Positions 19,894 through 28,978 of a stretch of 64,000 nucleotides of DNA are shown here, piece by piece. The stretch is from assembly GCF_025449335.1 (NCBI RefSeq), contig NZ_CP104883.1, positions 2,100,501-2,164,500 on the forward strand. Reading direction: 5' to 3'. Under the pieces are notes generated by a model. The model did no database searches. It was not told the DNA's origin and worked only from the letters and a program-made list of their open reading frames with translations. The translations under genes and the position numbers were made by a program. Within the stretch, counting starts at the first letter, position 1. Every line of letters begins with the position of its first letter. The stretch is from Bartonella sp. HY328. GTDB taxonomy: Bacteria > Pseudomonadota > Alphaproteobacteria > Rhizobiales > Rhizobiaceae.

Positions 19894-20190
19894 ATGACAG
19901 AATTTTCAGAAGCTGAAATGATAGCACCTGCACTAGATATAATGGCTAAAACGCCAAACGGTTTCATAACAACGACAGATCTTATAGCGCAATTAAGGCA
20001 TTGTTTAAAACCTGATGGAAAAGATGTAGCTATATTAACTAATAGGAATGATGATCATTTCAGTCAAAAAGTTAGAAATTTAGTTAGCCACAGAAAAGAA
20101 GCAAATGGCTTAGAATGTCGTTCATTAGCTGTATATGATGACGACAGGCAAGGTTGGACCATAACGCAAAAGGGGCGTGACTTCATCTAA
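19894..20190 (+). CDS. Small winged-helix-like protein, accessory
   Basis: A 98-residue protein. The pattern FITTTDLIAQL, then FSQKVRNLVSHR and GWTITQKGRDFI, looks like a winged-helix domain similar to the N-terminal domain found in Mrr-type and related restriction proteins; this is a resemblance, not a firm family call. It ends 11 bases before the stop of a convergent phage-type methyltransferase, and both lie at the 3' end of tRNA-Glu. That suggests they were acquired together. Confidence 0.65.
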   Translation: MTEFSEAEMIAPALDIMAKTPNGFITTTDLIAQLRHCLKPDGKDVAILTNRNDDHFSQKVRNLVSHRKEANGLECRSLAVYDDDRQGWTITQKGRDFI

Positions 20191-20200
20191 TAAAACAATA

Positions 20201-20815
20201 CTATTGATAATCATTTGTTTTTTCAAGAGCTTTTCGGCAAGGCGGAACCCAAGTTAAAAGAGGTGACGTTTGCTTATTTTTAATCCAAATAAACCAAGCA
20301 TAACCGGTCGCTGTACTTGCCTTTGGATCCACACGCCCCTTTACCATGGGAACACGCTCAGAAAATTGAGCAAAAACTGTTGGCGGATTTGTTTTATAGA
20401 TCCCTTCAAATCTGCCAACACTCTCTAAAAAAACCGTACGAGCTAATATGGCGACTCCTTCGCGCGCCACTTTTAAAGAATTTTCTAAAAATTCCTGAGC
20501 TAAGCGGAAAGGCGGATTAGTTATGACCCAATCAAACGACTCAAAATCATATCTCCCAGCAAGAAAATCTTGAACATCTGAATAACCATAAGGATAAATA
20601 TCAGAAGATACCACATCTAAAAAATATTCAGACAGTGGGCGAGACATATAGCCCCTACCACAAGCTGGCTCCAAACAAGTCTTGGTATGCAATTCTTTAT
20701 TTTTCAATATAAATTCTAAAAGTGCGCGAGTTGCCCAAGGCGGAGTTGGAAAATCATCTAAACTATCAGGACTCTCAAAGCGCTGAGACATGACTGCATG
20801 TGATTTGTTTTGCAT
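20201..20815 (-). CDS. Phage-type SAM-dependent DNA methyltransferase
   Basis: A 204-residue class I methyltransferase. FPTPPWATRALLEF opens the fold, CLEPACGRGYM (around residues 47-57) is the SAM-binding motif I, and ITNPPF (NPPF at 100-103) is the catalytic motif IV of N6-adenine or N4-cytosine amino-methyltransferases. It is small and has no obvious target-recognition domain, as in prophage and mobile-island methyltransferases. No cognate endonuclease gene is adjacent. It lies between tRNA-Glu (3' end) and the winged-helix-like gene. The target sequence is unknown. Confidence 0.82.
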   Translation of the reverse strand: MQNKSHAVMSQRFESPDSLDDFPTPPWATRALLEFILKNKELHTKTCLEPACGRGYMSRPLSEYFLDVVSSDIYPYGYSDVQDFLAGRYDFESFDWVITNPPFRLAQEFLENSLKVAREGVAILARTVFLESVGRFEGIYKTNPPTVFAQFSERVPMVKGRVDPKASTATGYAWFIWIKNKQTSPLLTWVPPCRKALEKTNDYQ

Positions 20816-20877
20816 AGTATTTAATTCACCTCATACCCTAACAAAAGGTAAATTATAATAAAACAAAAAAACTAAAG

Positions 20878-20952
20878 TGGTACGCCCAAGGGGAATCGAA
20901 CCCCTGTTTCCGCCGTGAAAGGGCGGCGTCCTAACCGCTAGACGATGGGCGC
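20878..20952 (-). tRNA. tRNA-Glu (anticodon TTC), CCA encoded
   Basis: The leftward cloverleaf is complete: acceptor GCGCCCA with TGGGCGT, D arm GTCTAGCGGTTAGGAC, anticodon stem CCGCC/GGCGG around loop CTTTCAC (anticodon TTC), T arm with GGTTCGATTCC, and an encoded CCA. The first acceptor pair is a G-U wobble. The accessory genes at 19.9-20.8 kb lie on its 3' side. Confidence 0.97.
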
Positions 20953-21026
20953 CCAAGCAGTGAATGGGCTTATAAACACAAATTTTAAAATCCGCAAGCC
21001 CTATTTCACATTTTTTTCAAATAATT

Positions 21027-22349
21027 CTATTTTTTTCCAGAACAGGACCAATTCCAGTCCCGTCGCGGACCAATATCAACATGGATGGCTTGGTGGCAAT
21101 AGGTACCTACACCGCCGCGCCCTGGCAAGCTGCGTACAAATTTTGCAACTTCGTATTTGTGGACGCCCGGTACAATAATATCAGCGGCAGCACATGACAT
21201 ATGGAGAGAACGATTAGCACCATTGACCTTACGATTATAAATTGGGTTACGGTATCCCGATGTAATATAGACTGGCCGATTATAATTTCTTTCAATTGTT
21301 TTTAAGAGATTAATCAATTGCGGTTTCAAACAGCGCGCATCTACGGCTTTGTGGGCAAGACGCAAGCCATTTGGCAGATTACGGCCCAAACCACCAACTG
21401 AGGCCATTTGAATAGATGGAAACACTTCCACCTCGTTTGCATCAATATCAGTATCGTCATAAAGGCTAGAACGATGTTTAATTTCAATACCACCATTAGG
21501 GCGCACACCTGGCAATTCACCAGAATATTGACTACGATCAACTCTATCGGGCTTTATCGAGGCAAGCTTATCGGTAGAGCCAATCCCGTTACCTTTTCCC
21601 GAACTATCGCTATTTCCTGAAAACAACCGTAAACGCGCACCCTTGTCCTGACTATCGGCTCGTCCTAGCAAACTCTTATCGCCAGTCAAATTTTTATTAT
21701 TGGTAGTTGTGTTTTCAGAATCATTGTTAGGGTTAAGATTCGCGCTGGTTGAACCACTCTTTTGTTGTTCATCATTCTTTTTATTGGAAAACATCGAGAA
21801 TAACGACTTTGGCTGCTCTTTTTCGATTTGGTCATTGGATCGAGAAGCTGCGACTTCGTTGTCTGTACCGGTTTTAATCTCAGCTTTATCTTGTTTCGTA
21901 ACATTGCTGTTTTTAGAATCACTTGTTTCACCAGATGTTACTGGCGCCACATTGCTCTCATCTAAAGTTTTCTTGTTGGAAAACATCGACAACAAGGTTT
22001 TAGGTTGGCTATCGGAGGCTTCAGAAACATTAGCCGCTTGCGCTTGCTCATTAACAGCTGTTTTGTTTGATAAACTTTCTTTATTGCTTGAATTTGCTTC
22101 CACGCTATCTTCATCTGGAACGGGGATCACATCATTAACGCTGCTAGATTTACGCTTTTTGTTATTTTTAGCGTCTTCTCCATCAACTGTCTGAGCGATA
22201 GAGGCAGTATCAGCCAATTGATCATTAAGTGATGTGCAGCTGCTAACAAATGGAAAAAGAACCAAAAGTGCCCCCACCATTTTTACCCCAACGATTTTTG
22301 AATGTGGGATGAATGGAAAAGCCCCCTTGTCGTTACAAAACAGTTTCAA
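21027..22349 (-). CDS. YcbK-like (peptidase M15/DUF882) lipoprotein with long linker
   Basis: A 440-residue protein. The C-terminal about 130 residues are a peptidase M15-like domain: YITSGYRNPIYN, then SLHMSCAAADI and AIHVDIGP supply the zinc ligands of the YcbK family. Between it and the N-terminus lies about 250 residues of Ser/Asn/Lys-rich, probably disordered linker that twice repeats a (L/F)SMFSNKK segment. A hydrophobic stretch ending FVSSC resembles a lipobox (Cys38). The chosen TTG at 22349 has GGAG seven bases upstream; an ATG at 22280 is an alternative. It is a predicted periplasmic peptidoglycan enzyme. Confidence 0.82.
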   Translation of the reverse strand: MKLFCNDKGAFPFIPHSKIVGVKMVGALLVLFPFVSSCTSLNDQLADTASIAQTVDGEDAKNNKKRKSSSVNDVIPVPDEDSVEANSSNKESLSNKTAVNEQAQAANVSEASDSQPKTLLSMFSNKKTLDESNVAPVTSGETSDSKNSNVTKQDKAEIKTGTDNEVAASRSNDQIEKEQPKSLFSMFSNKKNDEQQKSGSTSANLNPNNDSENTTTNNKNLTGDKSLLGRADSQDKGARLRLFSGNSDSSGKGNGIGSTDKLASIKPDRVDRSQYSGELPGVRPNGGIEIKHRSSLYDDTDIDANEVEVFPSIQMASVGGLGRNLPNGLRLAHKAVDARCLKPQLINLLKTIERNYNRPVYITSGYRNPIYNRKVNGANRSLHMSCAAADIIVPGVHKYEVAKFVRSLPGRGGVGTYCHQAIHVDIGPRRDWNWSCSGKK

Positions 22350-22901
22350 ACAAAATCTCCAATTTGTTACCAATTTTAAGCCAGCAATAAAAATTTATTA
22401 ATAAAACGCCATTATGCTTAGTTGAATAAAATTCGACAAGGCTAGTATCAATTGGCAGTAGACCAAGCGCTTTAAATTTTCACTTGCATTAGTTAACAAC
22501 TAAAGCATAGGAAAATATCACGCTATCATAATGCTGTGGCGATTGGGTTCCAGTCAATTATTATTGCGAGATTTTAACAAAAAACAACATAAAATGGTAA
22601 AGATTGATGATAATTAATCTGTAAATTAGTTGATTTACGAATAAAACGGCCGCAGATTAGGGAATCGGTTCATTCTTTTCAATTGAGTTAACCTGACAAC
22701 AACCAGCACTAATGAAATAGTAAAAATATTTATCGCTTTTTAAAAAAAATAAAAATATAGTTTTTTAGTTGCTTTTTGATTATGTTTTTGTTGAAGCCTT
22801 GACGATAAAGATGCAATAGTCAAAATAGAATAAGCATAATAAAGCCATCCTATTGGTTTTTGCTATAATGCTAGCCCATAGGCATGAGGAAATGGATTAA
22901 A
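22350..22901. other. Divergent intergenic interval
   Basis: About 550 AT-rich bases between the leftward YcbK-like gene and the rightward lipoprotein gene. Both promoters must lie here. I see no gene, terminator or recognisable RNA element. Confidence 0.4.
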
Positions 22902-23255
22902 ATGACAGTAGAAAACTATAAAAGCCCTAAAATCCTTTTTACAGTCATTATATTGGCACTTGCTGGAGCGCTTGCTGGGTGTGCAGGCGGCAAAGAGTTT
23001 GAAACAGTACCGCAGGAGGGCGCCAATAGAACTGGCGTTTTTCCACGTTTTTCACAAATGCCACAAGGTGAAACCGCACAATTCACTAAAGAAGAGCGTG
23101 ATCAGCTCGCCAATCAATTAACTCAAAATCGCACAAACCTTGAACGAGCGGCCACCGAGGCTGTTCCAACAGCGCAAGATATTGAGCGCCAAAAGCAAGC
23201 TGCGGCGAAATCTGCCGAAGAGACCTTGCGCAAAATTGAACAAGCCGGACAATAA
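22902..23255 (+). CDS. Small lipoprotein of unknown function
   Basis: A 117-residue protein with a clear lipoprotein signal: a hydrophobic core then LAGC with the acylated Cys27. The mature part contains a Q-rich, charged helix near the C-terminus (AQDIERQKQAAAKSAEETL) that could form a coiled coil. An in-frame ATG at 22884 would add six residues, but GAGGA at 22886-22890 lies before the ATG at 22902, so the latter is preferred. No family is recognised. It stands alone, upstream of the aminotransferase gene. Confidence 0.78.
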   Translation: MTVENYKSPKILFTVIILALAGALAGCAGGKEFETVPQEGANRTGVFPRFSQMPQGETAQFTKEERDQLANQLTQNRTNLERAATEAVPTAQDIERQKQAAAKSAEETLRKIEQAGQ

Positions 23256-23504
23256 TAGAGTTTTTTAATCGCATATATCTGAAATATCTCATGTAAAATG
23301 CGTTTATCCTAAGGCATAGGTTTAGCATTTTTGTCTAACACTTAAGCTTCATGCATATAATTAATACATATGCTGACAGATATGCCCATTACATAAGCCA
23401 ACACATATGATTGAATAATTGGCCGTTGACAGAATGCCATTATTATAATCATGTGATTTATCATTTTAATATTAACTTTAATCAACTAATAGAATGGTCT
23501 TGCC

Positions 23505-24689
23505 ATGTCGGAAGAATTTCATAAAATTCGTCGCCTCCCGCCTTACGTCTTTGAACAGGTTAATCGCCTAAAGGCCGCCGCGCGAGCCTCCGGTGCAGAT
23601 ATTATTGACCTTGGCATGGGCAATCCAGATTTGCCAACCCCCAAGGCAATTGTACAAAAGCTTTGCGAAGCTGTCCAAGATCCACGCGCCCATCGTTATT
23701 CAGCATCAAAGGGCATCCCCGGCTTACGCCGTGCACAAGCTGCTTATTATGAGCGCCGTTTTGGTGTAAAGCTTAATCCAGACACACAGGTTGTTGCAAC
23801 TTTGGGTTCCAAAGAAGGCTTTGCCAATATGGCACAAGCAATTACCGCTCCTGGTGATGTGGTGTTGTGCCCAGACCCTACCTATCCAATCCACTCTTTT
23901 GGCTTTCTCATGTCGGGCGGCGTTTTACGCTCTATGCCAGCAGCACCGGGTGAAGAATTTATGCGTGCGTTAGATCGCGCAGTGCGTCATTCCATTCCAA
24001 AGCCAATTGCGGTTATTTTAAATTATCCATCTAATCCAACCGCTTATGTCGCTGACCTTGATTTTTATAAAGAAGTTGTCGATTTTGCCAAGAAAAATGA
24101 TTTGATTCTACTCTCAGACCTTGCCTATGCGGAAATTTATTTCGACGATAATCCGCCGCCATCAGTCTTAGAGGTACCAGGCGCCATGGATGTAACTGTT
24201 GAATTTACCTCCATGTCAAAAACATTCTCTATGCCGGGTTGGCGTATGGGTTTTGCCGTTGGTAATGAGCGCTTGATTGGTGCTTTAACACGAGTTAAAT
24301 CTTATCTTGATTATGGTGCTTTCACACCGATTCAGGTTGCTGCGACCGCAGCGTTAAATGGTGATGGCTCGGATATCGCAGAGGTGCGTTCCATCTACAA
24401 AAAACGCCGTGATACCATGGTTGAAACCTTTTCACGTGCTGGCTGGGATGTACCGCCGCCAGCTGCAACTATGTTTGCTTGGGCGCCTATTCCACCTAAA
24501 TATGCCCATTTAGGATCTTTAGAATTTTCTAAATTATTGATTGAAAAGGCTGACGTTGCAGTTTCACCTGGTGTTGGCTTTGGCGAGCACGGCGATGACC
24601 ATGTACGCATTGCATTGGTTGAGAATGAACATCGCTTGCGCCAAGCCGCACGTAACTTGAAACGTTTTTTCTCTGGCGATAACGCATAA
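23505..24689 (+). CDS. Class I aminotransferase, AlaC-like
   Basis: A 394-residue PLP enzyme of fold type I. IIDLGMGNPDLPTP, GSKEGFANM, NYPSNPTA and SMSKTFSMPGWRMG with the PLP lysine K239 match the E. coli AlaC (YfdZ) clade along the whole chain; similar rhizobial proteins are often labelled LL-diaminopimelate aminotransferase or aspartate transaminase. A glutamate-pyruvate type reaction is therefore likely but not proven. hom and glpX follow on the same strand, an order common in Hyphomicrobiales, although a 500-base gap separates hom here. Confidence 0.88.
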   Translation: MSEEFHKIRRLPPYVFEQVNRLKAAARASGADIIDLGMGNPDLPTPKAIVQKLCEAVQDPRAHRYSASKGIPGLRRAQAAYYERRFGVKLNPDTQVVATLGSKEGFANMAQAITAPGDVVLCPDPTYPIHSFGFLMSGGVLRSMPAAPGEEFMRALDRAVRHSIPKPIAVILNYPSNPTAYVADLDFYKEVVDFAKKNDLILLSDLAYAEIYFDDNPPPSVLEVPGAMDVTVEFTSMSKTFSMPGWRMGFAVGNERLIGALTRVKSYLDYGAFTPIQVAATAALNGDGSDIAEVRSIYKKRRDTMVETFSRAGWDVPPPAATMFAWAPIPPKYAHLGSLEFSKLLIEKADVAVSPGVGFGEHGDDHVRIALVENEHRLRQAARNLKRFFSGDNA

Positions 24690-24707
24690 TAAAGTACACA
24701 ATAAGTG

Positions 24708-24737
24708 TCCACGGTTAGCAACATAGCTAACCGTGGA
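24708..24737 (+). terminator. Strong hairpin after the aminotransferase gene
   Basis: Perfect 12-bp arms (24708-24719 and 24726-24737) with a six-base loop, 18 bases after the stop. It lacks a clear T-run, so it may protect the 3' end rather than terminate. Confidence 0.55.
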
Positions 24738-25186
24738 AATCATTTACAAAAACCAATGCTGCGGCTTATAAATAGCTTTAGAAAAACGAAGCTATCCCAT
24801 TGATTTAACTATAAAAATAATTTTTTTCAGCAGATATCAATGATAAAATTCAACAGCTCCATTACATTTATCCCGCATATTTTAGCTTGGCACAGCTAAA
24901 AATCATTAAAACAATTATAAAATAGAATGATAGACAGAGCGAATGTTATCTGGTTAATGATTGGCAACAACCTTTTAATTATGCTGTATATCTGTATAAG
25001 CGGTGGATAAAACCATATTTGATATAAAAATGCTATTTGCACTTGATAGAAGAATAACGTTTTTTATTATAGATTATTTAATAATAAGAGCTTGAAACAT
25101 CATTACAATAGCTTGATATTTTATTGTAGAAGTTGCTACAAACAAAGTTAGAAACCACATTCTATTTAACTACAACAGGTCAAACC
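24738..25186. other. Gene-free interval before hom
   Basis: About 450 AT-rich bases upstream of homoserine dehydrogenase. No SAM-type or other riboswitch motif, terminator or repeat was recognised. Confidence 0.4.
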
Positions 25187-26506
25187 ATGAGCGAAGTTTT
25201 AAAAGTCGGTATTGCAGGATTAGGAACTGTCGGTAGTGCTGTTATCAATATTCTTCAACAAAAGCAGGAAGAATTAAGCCGTGAATGCGGCCGCAAAATT
25301 GAAGTTGTCGGTGTATCGGCTCGTAATCGCAGTCGTGATCGTGGCATTGATTTAAGCGCAATAGAATGGTTTGATAGTCCGGTGGAACTTGCAGCTTCCG
25401 ATAAAATCGATGTTTACGTCGAGCTAATGGGCGGCGAAGAAGGTTCAGCCCGGCACAGTGTTGAGGCAGCCCTTAAAAAAGGGCATCATGTTGTAACCGC
25501 AAATAAAGCCTTGCTAGCTCGTCATGGTATTGAACTTGCACAAATTGCTGAGAGCAAAGGTGCCTTACTAAATTATGAAGCTGCTGTTGCTGGCGGCATT
25601 CCTGTCATTAAAGTCATGCGCGAAGCGCTAAGTGCTAATAAAATTACGCGCGTTTATGGCATATTAAATGGCACTTGCAATTATATCCTCACCAAAATGG
25701 AAAATGAAGGTATCTCGTTTTCTCAATGCCTCGCCAATGCACAAGCTCTAGGCTATGCCGAGGCTGATCCAACATTTGATATTGAAGGCAATGACACCGC
25801 CCACAAATTATCGCTTTTAACTCGCCTTGCTTTTGGCTGCGTTACTTCAGTCAATAATATTTACCTTGAAGGTATTAGCAATATCTCCTTGGCCGATATC
25901 CATGCGGCTAAAGAACTTGGCTATCGCATTAAATTGCTTGGCGTTGCGGTTAAAACAGAATCAGGCATTGAACAGCGTGTCCATCCAACAATGGTACCAA
26001 TATCCTCGGTTATTGCGCAGGTGCAAAATGTAACCAATGCCGTTTCCATTCAAACGGATCTATTGGGAGAAATTATACTATCAGGTCCTGGCGCTGGTGG
26101 TGCAGCAACCGCTTCTGCTGTTATTGCCGATATTACCGATATTGCAAAATCCACTCCGGGCTTTCAATATGGGCCAGTATTTGGTACCCCTGCCCGAGAT
26201 CTTATTCCTTATAAAAAAGCTAAAATGCGCTCTCATGCCGGTGGTTATTTTATCCGTCTTTCTGTCCATGATAAGACAGGTGTTTTTGCAGCAGTTGCAA
26301 AACGTATGGCGCAAAACAATATTTCATTGGAATCAATCGTTCAACGCCCAATGTCCGAAGAATTACACCCAGGAACAAAGACAATTATTCTTATCACCCA
26401 CGAAACAACCGAGTCTTTTGTTCGTACCGCTTTGGAAGCAATTACTAAGGATGGCAACCTTGTTGACAAGCCACAAATGATCCGAATTGAAAGACCCGCA
26501 TCATAA
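25187..26506 (+). CDS. hom: Homoserine dehydrogenase
   Basis: A 439-residue enzyme. GIAGLGTVGSAV is the NAD(P)-binding loop, VTANKALLA follows, GILNGTCNYIL and EADPTFDIEGNDTAHKL give the catalytic-domain signature, and the C-terminal about 85 residues (from YFIRLSVHDKTGVFA) form an ACT domain, the site of feedback control by threonine in this family. It reduces aspartate semialdehyde to homoserine for threonine and methionine. The ATG at 25187, with AGGT upstream, is preferred over a start at 25133. Confidence 0.96.
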   Translation: MSEVLKVGIAGLGTVGSAVINILQQKQEELSRECGRKIEVVGVSARNRSRDRGIDLSAIEWFDSPVELAASDKIDVYVELMGGEEGSARHSVEAALKKGHHVVTANKALLARHGIELAQIAESKGALLNYEAAVAGGIPVIKVMREALSANKITRVYGILNGTCNYILTKMENEGISFSQCLANAQALGYAEADPTFDIEGNDTAHKLSLLTRLAFGCVTSVNNIYLEGISNISLADIHAAKELGYRIKLLGVAVKTESGIEQRVHPTMVPISSVIAQVQNVTNAVSIQTDLLGEIILSGPGAGGAATASAVIADITDIAKSTPGFQYGPVFGTPARDLIPYKKAKMRSHAGGYFIRLSVHDKTGVFAAVAKRMAQNNISLESIVQRPMSEELHPGTKTIILITHETTESFVRTALEAITKDGNLVDKPQMIRIERPAS

Positions 26507-26661
26507 AATCGATTTAAATTTCTAAATGTAATCAATTATAACGTAAGTTGAACGATCAGCCTCTTGCGTCATCGGCTTGTCTTTGACAAAAGACATTATA
26601 TAAGATTTGCCGATTTGGTTCGGCATAAGGTGTGCAACCCAAATCCGGTAGGATATTTGTG

Positions 26662-27651
26662 ATGGCTAACTCCACTGACCATAATGTAAATGGACTTGAT
26701 CGTATTTTAACCCTTGAGCTTGTGCGCGTAACGGAGCGTGCTGCGGTAGCAGCTGCGCGGTTACGCGGACGCGGTGACGAAATGGCTGCCGACCAAGCAG
26801 CTGTTGACGCTATGCGCCAAGAGCTTAACCGCTTGCCAATTAATGGTACTGTGGTGATTGGCGAGGGTGAGCGCGATGAAGCCCCCATGCTTTATATTGG
26901 CGAAGAAGTTGGCACCAAGCACGGGCCTGCTGTTGACATTGCGCTTGACCCATTAGAAGGCACTACAATTTGCGCCAAAAACCAACCTAACTCAATTGCT
27001 GTTATTGCAATTGCAGAAAAAGGCAATCTCCTATACGCACCTGATGTTTACATGGAAAAGATTGCCGTTGGCCCTGGTTATCCAAAAGGTGTTGTTGATA
27101 TTGATGCATCCGCAACCGATAATATCCATGCACTCGCTAAAGCAAAAGGTGTCGCAATCGAGCATATTACAGCCTGCGTTATGGATCGTCCACGCCACGC
27201 TAAGCTCATTGAAGAAATCCGCAGTACAGGTGCTTCGATTCGCCTTATTGGTGATGGTGACGTTGCCGGCATTATTCATACAACAGATCCTGACGAAACA
27301 GGCATTGATATTTATCTTGGCATTGGCGGCGCACCAGAAGGCGTTTTAGCAGCGGCGGCACTTCGCTGCATTGGCGGCCAAATGCAAGGACGTCTGCAAT
27401 TAAATACCGATGAAAAAATTGCGCGCGCGGCTAAAATGGGTGTTTTAGATCCGAAAAAAGTTTATGATATGAGCGAAATGGCCAAAGGTGACGTGCTATT
27501 TGCGGCGACCGGTGTCACAGACGGTAATATGCTTTCAGGTGTTAAATTTGCTCGCCATTATATCGAGACGGATACCATTGTTATGCGCTCCCATACCGGC
27601 ACCATCCGTAACATTAAAGCACGCCATCAAAAAACTGATAAATTCGATTAA
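26662..27651 (+). CDS. glpX: Class II fructose-1,6-bisphosphatase GlpX
   Basis: A 329-residue GlpX phosphatase. VVIGEGERDEAPMLYIGE and the metal-binding DPLEGTT motif (D-P-x-x-G-T-T) are diagnostic, and GGAPEGVLAAAALR and SHTGTIR lie further on. It dephosphorylates fructose 1,6-bisphosphate in gluconeogenesis. The ATG at 26662 has an AGGA-like site upstream; an earlier in-frame start at 26632 does not. It follows hom by 155 bases. A recJ gene, usual next in relatives, is absent here. Confidence 0.95.
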   Translation: MANSTDHNVNGLDRILTLELVRVTERAAVAAARLRGRGDEMAADQAAVDAMRQELNRLPINGTVVIGEGERDEAPMLYIGEEVGTKHGPAVDIALDPLEGTTICAKNQPNSIAVIAIAEKGNLLYAPDVYMEKIAVGPGYPKGVVDIDASATDNIHALAKAKGVAIEHITACVMDRPRHAKLIEEIRSTGASIRLIGDGDVAGIIHTTDPDETGIDIYLGIGGAPEGVLAAAALRCIGGQMQGRLQLNTDEKIARAAKMGVLDPKKVYDMSEMAKGDVLFAATGVTDGNMLSGVKFARHYIETDTIVMRSHTGTIRNIKARHQKTDKFD

Positions 27652-27719
27652 CATTACCTAAAGGAATCGCTTTTTAGCAAAAGCCTGATTACTATTTATG
27701 TTGTAGTGTGATTTTTTAC

Positions 27720-27755
27720 AAAACGCCCTGATTTTAATCATGGGCGTTTTTTATT
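27720..27755 (+). terminator. Rho-independent terminator after glpX
   Basis: Nine-base arms AAAACGCCC (27720-27728) and GGGCGTTTT (27742-27750) run into TTTTTTATT, 68 bases after the glpX stop. Confidence 0.88.
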
Positions 27756-28009
27756 CTTACAGGTTAGTTTTCTTGAAATTTTTTGTTTTTTTAGGCATTC
27801 CCAAAAAACTAAACCTTAGCAATTTAAACTACTTTATTAACATTTTGTTTTTACAGATTTTTATTAAAAACCTATTCCATATTTTTCAACGATCTACACG
27901 GAATTAATCGCCAATAAGTTTAAAATCTATTTAACTTAAGCAAAAAGCTAATTGCATCTTGGCATTGCCTTATTCTATAAAAGGCTACGGTTTTATAAAG
28001 GCACTCGCC

Positions 28010-28978
28010 ATGACACATCAAAATGATCATCCGATTTTTTCCCATCGCCATTTTCTTGGCATAAAAGGGCTTTCACGCCCAGATCTTAATATTTTACTCG
28101 ACCGCGCTGATGAAAATGTTGCCATTTCACGCCGCGCCGTCAAAAAGAAGTCTATTTTAAGCGGTCGCACGCAAATCAACCTGTTTTTTGAAGCATCAAC
28201 CCGCACCCAGTCTTCATTTGAACTTGCTGGTAAGCGGCTTGGGCTTGATGTGATGAATATGGCGGTTGCCAATTCATCACTTAAAAAAGGCGAAACGCTG
28301 ATTGATACAGCTATGACCCTCAACGCTATGCAGCCTGATGTCTTGGTTGTGCGCCACGCATCGGCTGGCGCAGTTGCATTACTTGCGCAAAAAGTGTCTT
28401 GCTCGGTCATTAATGCCGGTGACGGTGCCCATGAGCACCCAACCCAAGCCCTGCTAGACGCATTAACAATTAGGCGTGCCAAGGGCACGATTGAAGGCTT
28501 AACTATTGCAATTTGCGGCGATGTTTTACATTCACGCGTTGCGCGCTCTAACATTATTAGTCTCAATCAATTGGGGGCTAAAGTGCGTGTTGTTGCGCCT
28601 TCAACACTTTTACCGACCGCTATTGAAGATATGAGCGTTGAAGTTCACCGCGATATGGCAACAGGCATTAAAGATGCAGATGTTATCATGATGCTGCGCT
28701 TACAACGCGAACGCATGCAAGGCGCATTAATTCCATCGGTACGCGAATATTTCCATTTTTTCGGGCTTGACCGCGAAAAGTTAAAACTTGCTAAGCCTGA
28801 CTGCATTGTCATGCATCCAGGCCCAATGAATCGGGGTGTTGAAATTTCCTCCAATGTTGCCGATGGCCCGCACAGCGTGATCCAGACACAAGTCGAAATG
28901 GGTGTTGCCGCCCGCATGGCAGTGATTGAGGCATTGCTTGACCAACGCAACTTAAAATTTCGCGGAGATATAGCATGA
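28010..28978 (+). CDS. pyrB: Aspartate carbamoyltransferase catalytic subunit
   Basis: A 322-residue ATCase. FFEASTRTQSSFE carries the carbamoyl-phosphate binding motif, followed by HPTQALLDALT and a late MHPGPMNRG segment. It condenses carbamoyl phosphate and aspartate in pyrimidine synthesis. AAGG lies eight bases before the ATG at 28010; the in-frame extension to 27959 is not supported. It overlaps the next gene by four bases (ATGA). In related bacteria the partner is a dihydroorotase-like protein needed for assembly of the complex. Confidence 0.96.
   Translation: MTHQNDHPIFSHRHFLGIKGLSRPDLNILLDRADENVAISRRAVKKKSILSGRTQINLFFEASTRTQSSFELAGKRLGLDVMNMAVANSSLKKGETLIDTAMTLNAMQPDVLVVRHASAGAVALLAQKVSCSVINAGDGAHEHPTQALLDALTIRRAKGTIEGLTIAICGDVLHSRVARSNIISLNQLGAKVRVVAPSTLLPTAIEDMSVEVHRDMATGIKDADVIMMLRLQRERMQGALIPSVREYFHFFGLDREKLKLAKPDCIVMHPGPMNRGVEISSNVADGPHSVIQTQVEMGVAARMAVIEALLDQRNLKFRGDIA

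Noticed and set aside
21700..22194. 164-codon + strand frame
   Set aside because: It lies wholly inside the YcbK-like gene on the other strand and mirrors its low-complexity linker.
24738..25186. SAM-type riboswitch before hom
   Set aside because: No matching conserved core could be recognised in this AT-rich interval.
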